From Propionivibrio soli (GTDB lineage Bacteria > Pseudomonadota > Gammaproteobacteria > Burkholderiales > Rhodocyclaceae), in assembly GCF_025770765.1 (NCBI RefSeq), contig NZ_JANZKY010000002.1, positions 310,001 to 374,000 of the forward strand: DNA of 64,000 nt. Direction: 5' to 3'. A program made the position numbers and the translations under genes. Positions 1-7,335 of the stretch are shown here, piece after piece. Positions within the stretch are counted from its first letter, which is position 1. Each line of letters opens with the position of its first letter. The notes under the pieces were generated by a model that worked only from the letters and a program-made list of their open reading frames with translations, had not been told where the DNA came from and made no database searches.

Positions 1-2
1 CG

Positions 3-98
3 GTTGCCGTTACGATCGGTCTGGCCTGTGTGTCCGCATGGCTTCCATCCCGGCGCGCGGCCCGCATGGAAATCGTGGAGGCGCTGCGCCATGCGTGA
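3..98 (+). CDS. C-terminal end of an FtsX/MacB-type ABC transporter permease (5' truncated by the window)
   Basis: Only the last 31 codons lie in the window. In this frame the peptide reads as a hydrophobic helix end followed by the motif PSRRAARMEIVEALRHA and a TGA stop. That is the typical tail of FtsX-like permeases: last membrane helix, a 'P..RAAR..P.EALR' cytoplasmic end, then stop. The stop overlaps the start of the next gene by 8 bases, so the two are translationally coupled. Permeases with this neighbour usually belong to LolCDE/MacB-like exporters that handle lipoproteins or envelope substrates. The family call is firm from the tail motif; the substrate is unknown. Confidence 0.7.
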   Translation, partial: VAVTIGLACVSAWLPSRRAARMEIVEALRHA

Positions 99-924
99 TA
101 TACCTTTTGCCACAGTCTTCCGGCGCGCTTTCGTATTGGTTTCCTGCACGCTGTTTGCCGGCTTTGCTTACGGAGCCGACGACCTGCCGCCGCGCTCTCC
201 GAATCCCGCACGCAAAGGGGAAGCGCAGGCGCTGATCGCCGCCACCGACGCCGTACGAAATCCCGAGGGGAGCTTTGCGGTCGACGTATTGCTCAATGAA
301 TACCGCAATGGCCGGCTCAATGCGTCGTCGTCCCTGATCGTCTATTCCCGCCCCAACCCGAATTCCGGTCAATACCGGAATCTGGTGCGCTTCGCCGCAC
401 CCGCCCGAGACGCCGGAAAGTTGATGTTACGCAACGGCGTCGACCTCTGGTTCTACGATCCGGCAAACCGCGCCAGTGTCCGCATCTCGCCACAACAAAG
501 GCTACTCGGGCAGGCGTCGAACGGCGATGTCATGACCACGAATCTCTCGCGCGACTTCGACGCGGAGTGGATGGGAGAAGAAACAATCAGCGACGGCGAG
601 AAGCGGGAGCGGCACTCCGTGGTTCTGAGGTTGCGCGCGACCCGAGACGACGTCGCCTATCCGCTCGTCGATTATTGGGTCGACCCGGTAAACAAGCAGC
701 CGATCAAGGCGGCCTATTACACGGATCAAGGGCGGCTGCTGAAAACCGCGTGGTTCCGGCGCTTCGAAGAAGAACTGGGTACCGTGCGCCCGACCGAAAC
801 AATCATTGTGGACGGACTCAACAACCAGTGGGTCACGATCATGCGCAATTCAAACTATCGCTACCGCGACGTACCGGAAGCATGGCTGCAGCGCGACTAC
901 CTTGCCCGCTTCACGGGGGATTAG
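91..924 (+). CDS. outer membrane lipoprotein-sorting protein, LolA-like fold
   Basis: 277 residues from the ATG that overlaps the upstream permease stop. An N-terminal signal peptide (about residues 1-27, ending AGFAYGA) is followed by a soluble domain with the pattern of the LolA/LolB-like 'outer membrane lipoprotein-sorting protein' family: a segment of the type 'GKLMLRNGVDLWFYDPANR' near residues 110-130, then 'YPLVDYWVDPVNKQPIKA' near 190-207. Proteins of this family are periplasmic and travel with an FtsX permease and an ATPase. Here they follow the permease directly and precede a predicted barrel protein, so an envelope transport role is likely. The substrate cannot be read from the sequence. 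An upstream in-frame ATG at 4 would sit inside the permease and is rejected. Confidence 0.75.
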   Translation: MRDIPFATVFRRAFVLVSCTLFAGFAYGADDLPPRSPNPARKGEAQALIAATDAVRNPEGSFAVDVLLNEYRNGRLNASSSLIVYSRPNPNSGQYRNLVRFAAPARDAGKLMLRNGVDLWFYDPANRASVRISPQQRLLGQASNGDVMTTNLSRDFDAEWMGEETISDGEKRERHSVVLRLRATRDDVAYPLVDYWVDPVNKQPIKAAYYTDQGRLLKTAWFRRFEEELGTVRPTETIIVDGLNNQWVTIMRNSNYRYRDVPEAWLQRDYLARFTGD

Positions 925-927
925 GCC

Positions 928-2337
928 GTGTATCGCGCGCCACGACTCTGGGGCGGACGTCGTTTTCTGGGCGGCGTGGCAACCTTGGCCTCACTCGCGG
1001 CGTATCAACTCAGTGGCACAGCGGTGGCGGCGGCGATCAACCCCCTCGATCTCTCGATTGAACCGGTGCCATCGTCGCCAGTACCTGCAGAAACAAGGAG
1101 TAGCGACCAGACAAGCCTTGAGGCCTGGCTACAGGGATATACCTGGCGCAACGCGGACCGTTCTGCCTCGGAACCCGCGCCGGATCGCCAGGCACGCGTC
1201 GCGCTCGACTACCGGCGCGACTGGCGGCTTTCATCGCAGTGGCGCGCCAGCGTTTCAGACCGTCTCGAAAGCGCGCGCGGGCTGAACGATTCATGGCGCG
1301 AGACGCACCACATGCTGCGCGAGGCGTATCTCACCTGGAATAACGACAGTGGCGGCAAGAACGACACGAGTGACGGCGCAGCGGGCGGACGTACCGAATT
1401 GTTCGTCGACGTTGGCCGCATCAACCAGCGTCTAGGCGTAGCCACCGGCTATAACCCCACCGATTATTTTCGTGGGGGGGCTGTCGTCAGCACGACTTCA
1501 CAGAACCCGGCGACGCTTCGGCAGAACCGCCTCGGTACCGTGGCAACCCGCGCGCAATGGGTGACCGCAGGCCAATCTTTATCGTTTTCCTGGGTCCCGC
1601 GCCTTTCCCATCGCGACACCCCGGACGATGGCGACTTCGCGCTTGGACTGGAACGGACGAATCGCGAAGAAGCGTTTTTGTTCCGCTGGTCGCCGCGGGT
1701 GGATGAGAGGTTCTCGCTCGACGTCCCGCTGCTCATGCGCGGTTCGCGACTTGAGACCGGAACCAACGCCACGCTCCTTGTCGGCGACGCTTTGGTTTTC
1801 GCTTTCGAAGCGAGTGTAGCCAAACGCGAAAGCCTGCCGGAAGTCAGGCAAGCCATGGCTGGACTGTCGAGTGGCGAACAGCGTTACACCCGCGCGGCGT
1901 TCGGCGCGACGTGGACCGCCGAATCAGGAATCTCGCTCACTCTAGAGCGGCATCACGCTGGAGACGCGTTGTCGCGCGACGCCTGGGCCTCCTGGCGGAG
2001 TACATTACGGGGACCGGAAAGAAGTGCCGCGGCCGCGCATCTGGGTGAGCTCATGGCGGGAGTGGGTTACCGCCGCGATCTGCTGGTACGCGACATGTGG
2101 TTTGCGCGCGTCGCGTGGGATGACGCCTTCCAGAAAAAAGGGCTCGACTTGAGCGTCTTCACTCGCGTCAACGCCTATGACCACAGTCGTTCCTGGCAGG
2201 CCGAGGGAACCTGGAACGACGTCCGCGACTGGTCGCTACGCCTGATCGTCGGTGGCAACGAAGGCAGCCAGCTGAGCGAGTATGGAAGCAGCCGGCAGCG
2301 CCGTTACGGTGCCGTGTCGCTGATCTTCTACTGGTAA
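928..2337 (+). CDS. predicted outer membrane beta-barrel protein
   Basis: 469 residues starting with GTG, three bases after the LolA-like gene stops, so it belongs to the same operon. The N-terminus looks like a signal peptide (hydrophobic stretch about residues 11-37, ending in alanines). The body alternates polar and hydrophobic residues with many Arg, Trp and Ser, and the last residues are AVSLIFYW. A C-terminal aromatic residue on an alternating strand is the usual signature of an outer membrane barrel assembled by Bam. I do not recognise a named family. Position after an ABC permease and a LolA-like protein suggests it is the substrate or the outer membrane partner of that exporter; this is inference. 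Confidence 0.6.
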   Translation: MYRAPRLWGGRRFLGGVATLASLAAYQLSGTAVAAAINPLDLSIEPVPSSPVPAETRSSDQTSLEAWLQGYTWRNADRSASEPAPDRQARVALDYRRDWRLSSQWRASVSDRLESARGLNDSWRETHHMLREAYLTWNNDSGGKNDTSDGAAGGRTELFVDVGRINQRLGVATGYNPTDYFRGGAVVSTTSQNPATLRQNRLGTVATRAQWVTAGQSLSFSWVPRLSHRDTPDDGDFALGLERTNREEAFLFRWSPRVDERFSLDVPLLMRGSRLETGTNATLLVGDALVFAFEASVAKRESLPEVRQAMAGLSSGEQRYTRAAFGATWTAESGISLTLERHHAGDALSRDAWASWRSTLRGPERSAAAAHLGELMAGVGYRRDLLVRDMWFARVAWDDAFQKKGLDLSVFTRVNAYDHSRSWQAEGTWNDVRDWSLRLIVGGNEGSQLSEYGSSRQRRYGAVSLIFYW

Positions 2338-2340
2338 CTG

Positions 2341-2378
2341 AAAGGGTCGCGCCCCGCCCCCGGGAACCCGACCCTTTT
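2341..2378. terminator. bidirectional intrinsic terminator between the barrel gene and glyA
   Basis: The 8-base arms AAAGGGTC and GACCCTTT flank a GC-rich loop, with a T-run on the plus strand and the A/T mirror on the other. It lies between two convergent genes and can serve both. Confidence 0.6.
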
Positions 2379-2381
2379 CCG

Positions 2382-3671
2382 TCAGGGCATCGGTAACACG
2401 GCGCAGAGCGCCCGCGTTTCGCTCGCAACCTCCGCGATGACTTCATCATCCAGCCCCGAATCGACGACGCGGCCGATCCATTCGGACACCTTACGAAATT
2501 CCGCTTCGCGAAAGCCGCGGGTGGTCATCGACGGGGAACCGAGACGCAAGCCGGACGGGTTTTGGGGTGGGTGGTCATCCCACGGCACTGCGTTGTAGTT
2601 GGTTACCAACCCGGCGCGGTCAAGCGCCGCGGCTACCGGTTTGCCGCCAATCCCCTTGTTGCGCAGATCGACAAGAACCAGATGGTTGTCGGTACCGCCC
2701 GTTACAAGCTCGAAGCCGCGGTCGATCAATCCCGCCGCCAGCGCCCGCGCATTCGCCACGCACTGGGCCGCATAGGCCGCAAACTCGGGCTGCAACGCTT
2801 CCTGCAAGGTGGTCGCAATCGCGGCCGTGATCGCGTTGTGCGGCCCCCCCTGCAACCCGGGGAAGACCGCCTTGTCGATTTTTGCCGCATGTTCCGCACG
2901 ACAGAGAATCATTGCGCCACGCGGGCCGCGCAATGATTTGTGCGTGGTCGTCGTCACAACGTCGGCATATGGAACAGGCGACGGGTGGGCGCCGCCAGCC
3001 ACCAGCCCCGCGAAGTGCGCCATGTCGACGAGTAGGATCGCGCCCACCTCGTCGGCAATCGAACGGAAAGCAGCGAAGTCGAGCTGACGGGGATACGCCG
3101 AGTGCCCCGCAATGACGAGCTTCGGATTATGTTCGCGCGCGAGGCGCCGGATCTGATCGTAGTCGAGCCGCTTGGTCTGCGGATCGAGTCCGTAAGAGAC
3201 AATGTTCCAGTACTTTCCGGTGATCGAGGCTTTCGACCCGTGTGTCAGGTGTCCGCCATGGGAGAGTTGCATGCCAAGCACGGTATCGCCGGGTTTCAGG
3301 AAGGCGAGGTAAACGGCAAGGTTCGCTGGCGACCCCGAATGGGGCTGCACATTGGCATGTTCGGCCCCAAAGAGTTGTTTTGCCCGCTCGATTGCCAGTC
3401 GCTCTACCTGATCGACGATCTGCTGCCCCTCGTAGTAACGCGCCCCCGGATACCCTTCGGAATACTGATTGGTGATGATCGAGGAACCGGCCTCGCGAAC
3501 CGCGCTCGAGACGTAGTTCTCTGACGCGATCAAACGCACCTTTAAGCGCTGGCGCTCTTCTTCCTGAGCGAGCAGTGTCGCGAGTTGCGGATCGGTCTGC
3601 GCCAGAGAGGCAGAGGAAGAACCACGAGGTTTCGGAAACGATTGGGATAATTTGATTGCGGCTTGTTGCAT
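2382..3671 (-). CDS. glyA: serine hydroxymethyltransferase
   Basis: 429 residues. PLP enzyme that converts serine and tetrahydrofolate into glycine and 5,10-methylene-THF in the cytoplasm, the main source of one-carbon units. Visible family features: 'IASENYVS' near residue 50, the 'YYEGQQIVD' segment, and the PLP lysine in TTTTHKSLRGPRG near residue 230. The open frame extends 54 codons further upstream, but the start chosen here has a strong ribosome site (GGAGG seven bases before ATG), and the upstream part is occupied by a riboswitch-like RNA. Length is near the 415-430 of the family. Transcribed alone, divergent from rfaE2. Confidence 0.95.
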   Translation of the reverse strand: MQQAAIKLSQSFPKPRGSSSASLAQTDPQLATLLAQEEERQRLKVRLIASENYVSSAVREAGSSIITNQYSEGYPGARYYEGQQIVDQVERLAIERAKQLFGAEHANVQPHSGSPANLAVYLAFLKPGDTVLGMQLSHGGHLTHGSKASITGKYWNIVSYGLDPQTKRLDYDQIRRLAREHNPKLVIAGHSAYPRQLDFAAFRSIADEVGAILLVDMAHFAGLVAGGAHPSPVPYADVVTTTTHKSLRGPRGAMILCRAEHAAKIDKAVFPGLQGGPHNAITAAIATTLQEALQPEFAAYAAQCVANARALAAGLIDRGFELVTGGTDNHLVLVDLRNKGIGGKPVAAALDRAGLVTNYNAVPWDDHPPQNPSGLRLGSPSMTTRGFREAEFRKVSEWIGRVVDSGLDDEVIAEVASETRALCAVLPMP

Positions 3672-3672
3672 G

Positions 3673-3702
3673 GCGACCTCCAAGGACAAAGCAACCGGTC
3701 GC
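3673..3702 (-). promoter_or_regulatory. hairpin that can sequester the glyA ribosome binding site
   Basis: On the minus strand GCGACC (3702-3697) is an exact complement of GGTCGC (3678-3673), which overlaps the GGAGG Shine-Dalgarno just before the glyA ATG. An 18-base loop separates the arms. It is a plausible translational expression platform for the upstream riboswitch. Confidence 0.45.
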
Positions 3703-3750
3703 AACAAGCCGCCACGCATTTGCAGGCGCCCGCCGCCAACCGGCAGATAA

Positions 3751-3832
3751 GCGCCCAGACGCGCGGCTTCTCCGGGCATAGCCCGTATCCGCACTCCCTC
3801 GGGGTGTCGCCTCCCCTTAATCGCGTCAGTCA
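3751..3832 (-). ncRNA. ZMP/ZTP (pfl-type) riboswitch in the glyA leader
   Basis: The minus-strand RNA starts GACTGACGCG and ends CGCGTCTGGGCGC. The GACGCG and CGCGTC arms pair, as in P1 of the ZTP class. Between them are a GGGG-AGGCGACA-CCCC hairpin, a GGGAGTGCG segment, a second hairpin and a GCCG element directly before the closing strand. The 'ACTGACG...GCCG..CGTCTGGGC' framework matches the pfl motif as I remember it. In Proteobacteria this class controls glyA, purH and folate genes, which fits the neighbour. It lies 80 nt upstream of the glyA start. I could not run a covariance model. Confidence 0.75.
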
Positions 3833-3887
3833 TGCAGACCGGACAAGTGTGCCCCAGCCGCCCCGGAATAACAAGCGGGGTGGGTGT

Positions 3888-3893
3888 TAGAAT
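3888..3893 (+). promoter_or_regulatory. extended -10 promoter element (TGTTAGAAT) of rfaE2
   Basis: A TG dinucleotide one base before TAGAAT forms an extended -10. Transcription would begin near 3900, about 23 nt before the rfaE2 ATG. This also argues against the in-frame GTG at 3884 as the start. Confidence 0.5.
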
Positions 3894-3922
3894 CGGCCCT
3901 CGATCAAACCCCAGCGCAGGCT

Positions 3923-4417
3923 ATGTCTACGAGTTACCCGTCCCCAACGTTCGAGAACAAGATCGTCGCACCCGGCGACCTCGTCGCGCGACTCGCCGCG
4001 TTGCCAAGGCCGCTCGTATTTACCAACGGCTGCTTCGATATCCTGCACCGGGGACACGTGACGCTTTTGGGGCAAGCACGGGCGCTCGGCGCATCGATGG
4101 TCGTCGCATTGAATACCGACGCGTCCGTAAAGCGTTTGGGCAAGGGCGACGACCGGCCGGTGAATACGCTCGCGGATCGTCTGGCCGTCATGGCGGCACT
4201 GGAGTGCGCTTCGCTCGTCACATGGTTCGACGAAGATACGCCGCTGCAGCGCATCCTCGAATGCCGTCCCGACGTGCTGGTGAAAGGCGGCGATTGGCCC
4301 GTCGAGAAGATCGTCGGGAACGGCGAAGTACAGCGCTGGGGAGGCCGGACCGTCTCGATTCCCTTCATTCACCAGAAATCGACGACGGCGCTGCTGGAGA
4401 AGATTCGACGGTTGTAG
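3923..4417 (+). CDS. rfaE2: D-glycero-beta-D-manno-heptose 1-phosphate adenylyltransferase
   Basis: 164 residues. Cytidylyltransferase-fold enzyme that adenylylates heptose 1-phosphate in the ADP-heptose pathway for the LPS inner core. The nucleotide-binding signature TNGCFDILHRGH lies near residues 33-44 and includes the HxGH motif. 'KGGDWP' and the C-terminal 'HQKSTTALLEKIRR' are also family-typical. This is the stand-alone second domain of HldE/RfaE, common in Betaproteobacteria where the kinase is a separate gene. The ATG at 3923 has an AGG a few bases upstream and lies just after the predicted transcription start; a GTG 13 codons earlier falls in the promoter. Confidence 0.9.
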   Translation: MSTSYPSPTFENKIVAPGDLVARLAALPRPLVFTNGCFDILHRGHVTLLGQARALGASMVVALNTDASVKRLGKGDDRPVNTLADRLAVMAALECASLVTWFDEDTPLQRILECRPDVLVKGGDWPVEKIVGNGEVQRWGGRTVSIPFIHQKSTTALLEKIRRL

Positions 4418-4493
4418 GCGACGCTCGGCCGCCGAGAAGCTACCCAGCGCGAGTGGCGAGGAGCGGCCCGCCTGGAACCGCTCCACCAGCATT

Positions 4494-5480
4494 TCAGGAA
4501 ACGGCAGCGGCGTCTTTGCGCATCGCCTCGATATCCGACGGCTCAAGCACCAAATCGCCCCCCTTGGCGTTGTCTTCGATCTGGTAGATCTTGCGTGCCC
4601 CGCAGAGGACGTTGACGTTGCGGCCGTTCCCCTGCGCGGCAGTCCAAGCGATCACGAGTTGCGTCATCGTGCATCCGTACTTGGTACATAGCGGCGCCCA
4701 TTTTTCCATCAGCGCATTGATCGTCGGCAGGTTCTCGGGCAGGAACCACTTGATCCGCGTTCTCGCCACACCAGGTCCAACGTCCGCCGCCGTCCGGACC
4801 TTGCCGCTCAGGATGCCGCGTTCAAGCGGCGAGTAGGCCTGAAAAGTGACGCCATGCTCATCGCAAAGATCGAAGAAGGTGTCGCCGAGCCGACGATCCA
4901 GGAGGCTGAATTTCTCCTGGATGAGGTCGAGTTGCCCGGCACGGGTGTATTCGATGAACTGCTCGCGGCTGAGGTTGGAAGCTCCGATGGCGCGAATCTT
5001 CCCCTGCCGCTTCAAGTCCATCAGGAAACCCATCGTGTCGGCGATCGGGCAGGGAAACTCGGGTAGTTCCTGCCAATGTACGATGTAGATGTCGATGTAA
5101 TCGGTTTTCAGGCGGCGTAAGCTGATTTCAACTTCTTCGGCTAGGCTCGACGGCCGCGTGTTGCGCAGGATCCGAACGCCGTCGCGCTCCATCAGCAAGG
5201 CACCTTCCTTAATATCCCAGCGAATGCCGCACTTGGTCGACAGCACATAATCGCTGCGCCGTCCGGCGATGGCCTTGCCGACCACTTCCTCGCTATGGCC
5301 GAGCCCGTACGCCGGCGCCGTGTCGAGCAGCGTAACCCCGAGTTCGCGCGCCCGATGTATCGTCCGGATCGACTCGGCGTCGTCACTGGCGCCCCACATG
5401 CTGTCGCCACCAATCGCCCAGGCACCAATGCCCACAACCGATGTTTCGATGCCCGACTTGCCGATCTTCATCATCCGCAT
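4494..5480 (-). CDS. aldo/keto reductase
   Basis: 328 residues. NAD(P)H-dependent oxidoreductase with a TIM-barrel fold. The catalytic tetrad is visible: Asp in 'TLLDTAPAYG', Tyr in the same segment, Lys in 'LSTKCG', and His in 'YIVHWQ'. The C-terminal cofactor region reads 'VLCGARKIYQIEDNAKG'. The start is set by a good GGAGG eight bases before ATG; an in-frame ATG 18 codons upstream lacks one. The physiological substrate cannot be predicted. It is monocistronic and divergent from the cupin gene. Confidence 0.85.
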   Translation of the reverse strand: MRMMKIGKSGIETSVVGIGAWAIGGDSMWGASDDAESIRTIHRARELGVTLLDTAPAYGLGHSEEVVGKAIAGRRSDYVLSTKCGIRWDIKEGALLMERDGVRILRNTRPSSLAEEVEISLRRLKTDYIDIYIVHWQELPEFPCPIADTMGFLMDLKRQGKIRAIGASNLSREQFIEYTRAGQLDLIQEKFSLLDRRLGDTFFDLCDEHGVTFQAYSPLERGILSGKVRTAADVGPGVARTRIKWFLPENLPTINALMEKWAPLCTKYGCTMTQLVIAWTAAQGNGRNVNVLCGARKIYQIEDNAKGGDLVLEPSDIEAMRKDAAAVS

Positions 5481-5571
5481 GTTGCACCTCCGAGTGTTGA
5501 ATTCTGTATTATCACCCAGGCTCGCTTGTGGCAAAACGCCGAGGAATATAGAAATCGACTAGGGAGACAAC

Positions 5572-5934
5572 ATGATCTTCAGGCACTACGACGACTTGAA
5601 AACCCAGCAGCAAAACAACATGCGCGGGGGTAATGGCACCGTCACCATGCGGCACCTGCTGGCTGGCGAGGAAATGCTCGGAAAGGGAAGACTCTTCGCC
5701 GAAGTGACGATTCCGCCGGGCGCTTCCATTGGCCCTCACCGGCACGAAGGCGAGGCCGAAGCCTATTACATTCTGCAAGGAACCGGTCGCTATCGGGACA
5801 ATGACGACGTGCTCAGCATCGGCCCCGGCGATCTGGCACTCGTCGAAGACCAGAACTCGCATGCAATAGAGAATATCGGCGACGTCCCCATGAAATTGAT
5901 CGCCCTGATTCTCTTCACCGGCAACCGGGCATAG
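5572..5934 (+). CDS. small single-domain cupin protein
   Basis: 120 residues forming one cupin barrel. Motif 1 is visible as 'GASIGPHRHEGEAEAYYILQG' in two pieces (PHRHEGEAE with two His and a Glu as metal ligands), and motif 2 as 'GPGDLALVEDQNSHAIEN' with the third His. A GGGAGA ribosome site precedes the ATG. Small cupins of this kind are sugar isomerases, dioxygenases or sensors; nothing here chooses between them. It stands alone, divergent from the aldo/keto reductase. Confidence 0.75.
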   Translation: MIFRHYDDLKTQQQNNMRGGNGTVTMRHLLAGEEMLGKGRLFAEVTIPPGASIGPHRHEGEAEAYYILQGTGRYRDNDDVLSIGPGDLALVEDQNSHAIENIGDVPMKLIALILFTGNRA

Positions 5935-6260
5935 GGCGCCGCTCGCCGTATCACCGTCGAGGAGATAGAACACGCGGTAAGCAGCCGAAGGCAAAGGACT
6001 CCTCGCCAACGGCTGTGACCTATTCTTGGCGAAGCCGCTGGTTTCCTGAACACCTCTCCATACCGGCCGCGCAACGACTGCAAAGCGCCGTATATGAGGG
6101 CGACTCGAATTAGTCAAAAAACTTTACAAAGTCCTGTCAAACCGGCCACGGCTGGTTGCCACTAATAACCCCCTCACCAGAGCGGTATTGGGTTTCGGAG
6201 CCGTGGCCTGAGTATTGCTTCTGGGGGCGTCACATTACTTTTCTGCCCGTTTGACGCCCT
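5935..6260 (+). promoter_or_regulatory. intergenic region holding the PEP-CTERM gene control region
   Basis: 326 bases without a credible gene. The recognisable elements are the sigma-54 promoter at 6204-6219 and a short inverted repeat, ACTTT-AC-AAAGT, at 6121-6132. Nothing else can be assigned. Confidence 0.5.
6204..6219 (+). promoter_or_regulatory. sigma-54 (RpoN) -24/-12 promoter
   Basis: The sequence TGGCCTGAGTATTGCT has the invariant GG and GC separated by exactly ten bases, matching TGGCAYR-N4-TTGCW except at one of the less conserved positions. It sits 42 bases before the PEP-CTERM gene start, placing the transcription start near 6230. PEP-CTERM genes are known to be driven by RpoN with PrsK/PrsR, so site and gene agree. 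Confidence 0.75.
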
Positions 6261-7325
6261 ATGAAATCGATCCTTCATACCTCCGTATTGGCTTTAGCCG
6301 CCCTCACCTTGGGCTCCGCCCACGCCGCGCCCATCACCGCCCAAGAAGCGCTCAATCAGTTCAATTTGGTTGTTTTTGGGGATTCCGTTTCGTCTTCGCA
6401 TGTCGACGGACGCACCTACGTCCGTGGCAATCTGACCGGCGGAGATTACGTTCAACACCCCGCGGACACGCCCGCCTCGGGCTACTCCGGCGTCACCGTG
6501 GGTGGCAATGCTTCGAGCCTGAACGTTAACGGACTCGGTATCGTCACCGGAGGCAATTTGACCAATACAAACGTCAACAGCGGATCGGCGGTCATCTTGG
6601 GAAATGCCAGCAACGTGAATTTCAACGGTGCCGCCTACGTCGGCGGAACGGCAAGCAACAGCAACTTCAATGGCGGACACCTCACCGGTAGCACTGCGGT
6701 GGCCGCGCAACAGAATGCCGCGGGCGCTCTCGACTCATCGTTCCTGCAAGTGCAATTGAATGGACTCTCTCAGCAGCTCAGCCAGCTTGCAAGTACGGGA
6801 AGCAACGTAACGATCAACGGAGGTCGCGCGGTATTCAACGCCGTGGCGGACGCGAACGGTTTAGCCGTCTTCGATCTCACACTGATCGACACGCTATTGT
6901 TTACGTTGAACGAGTTCGAATTCAATCTGAATGGCGCCACAACGTTGATTTTCAATTCCGACAACGCGGCTTATGACATCCATGCCAACTTCCTTGGCGG
7001 AAGCGCTCGGACGATCGGAAAATATGCAATCTGGAATTTCTATAACGCGGCGAATATTGCTCTCGAAAGCGAGTTCGGGGGAGCGGTCCTCGGAATCAGC
7101 GCAGCGCTCCGCAATGAAAACAACATCGAAGGAACCGTCGTCGTCGCCTCGTTGCAGCAGCACGGCGAAATTCATCTTCAGCCGTTCACAGGAGATGTCC
7201 CCGACAACAACGTGCCCGAACCCGAAAGCCTCGGTCTGCTGATCGCTGGTCTTGCGGCAATGGCCTACCCGCGTCTGCGCCGCCCCGCGTCAAGTAGCCG
7301 ACGCGACGCAGCAAGCAACGTGTAG
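6261..7325 (+). CDS. choice-of-anchor A family PEP-CTERM sorted surface protein
   Basis: 354 residues. Signal peptide at 1-22 (ends GSAHA/APIT), then a choice-of-anchor A type domain: 'ALNQFNLVVFGD' followed by glycine/asparagine-rich repeats of the pattern 'GNASNVNFNGAAYVGG' through about residue 150. The C-terminus has the sorting signal VPEPESLGLLIAGLAAMAY and a basic cluster. PEP-CTERM proteins are cleaved by exosortase and linked to exopolysaccharide-rich matrix or floc formation. The gene lies behind a sigma-54 promoter and is not in an operon. The tail after the membrane helix is about 18 residues and Arg/Ser rich, longer than the few residues usually seen. Exosortase is not in this window. 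Confidence 0.9.
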   Translation: MKSILHTSVLALAALTLGSAHAAPITAQEALNQFNLVVFGDSVSSSHVDGRTYVRGNLTGGDYVQHPADTPASGYSGVTVGGNASSLNVNGLGIVTGGNLTNTNVNSGSAVILGNASNVNFNGAAYVGGTASNSNFNGGHLTGSTAVAAQQNAAGALDSSFLQVQLNGLSQQLSQLASTGSNVTINGGRAVFNAVADANGLAVFDLTLIDTLLFTLNEFEFNLNGATTLIFNSDNAAYDIHANFLGGSARTIGKYAIWNFYNAANIALESEFGGAVLGISAALRNENNIEGTVVVASLQQHGEIHLQPFTGDVPDNNVPEPESLGLLIAGLAAMAYPRLRRPASSSRRDAASNV

Positions 7326-7335
7326 CCTGCGCACA

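Noticed and set aside
3671-3833. 54-codon N-terminal extension of glyA
   Set aside because: It covers the riboswitch-like RNA, lacks a ribosome site and is not a SHMT feature; the ATG at 3671 has a strong GGAGG.
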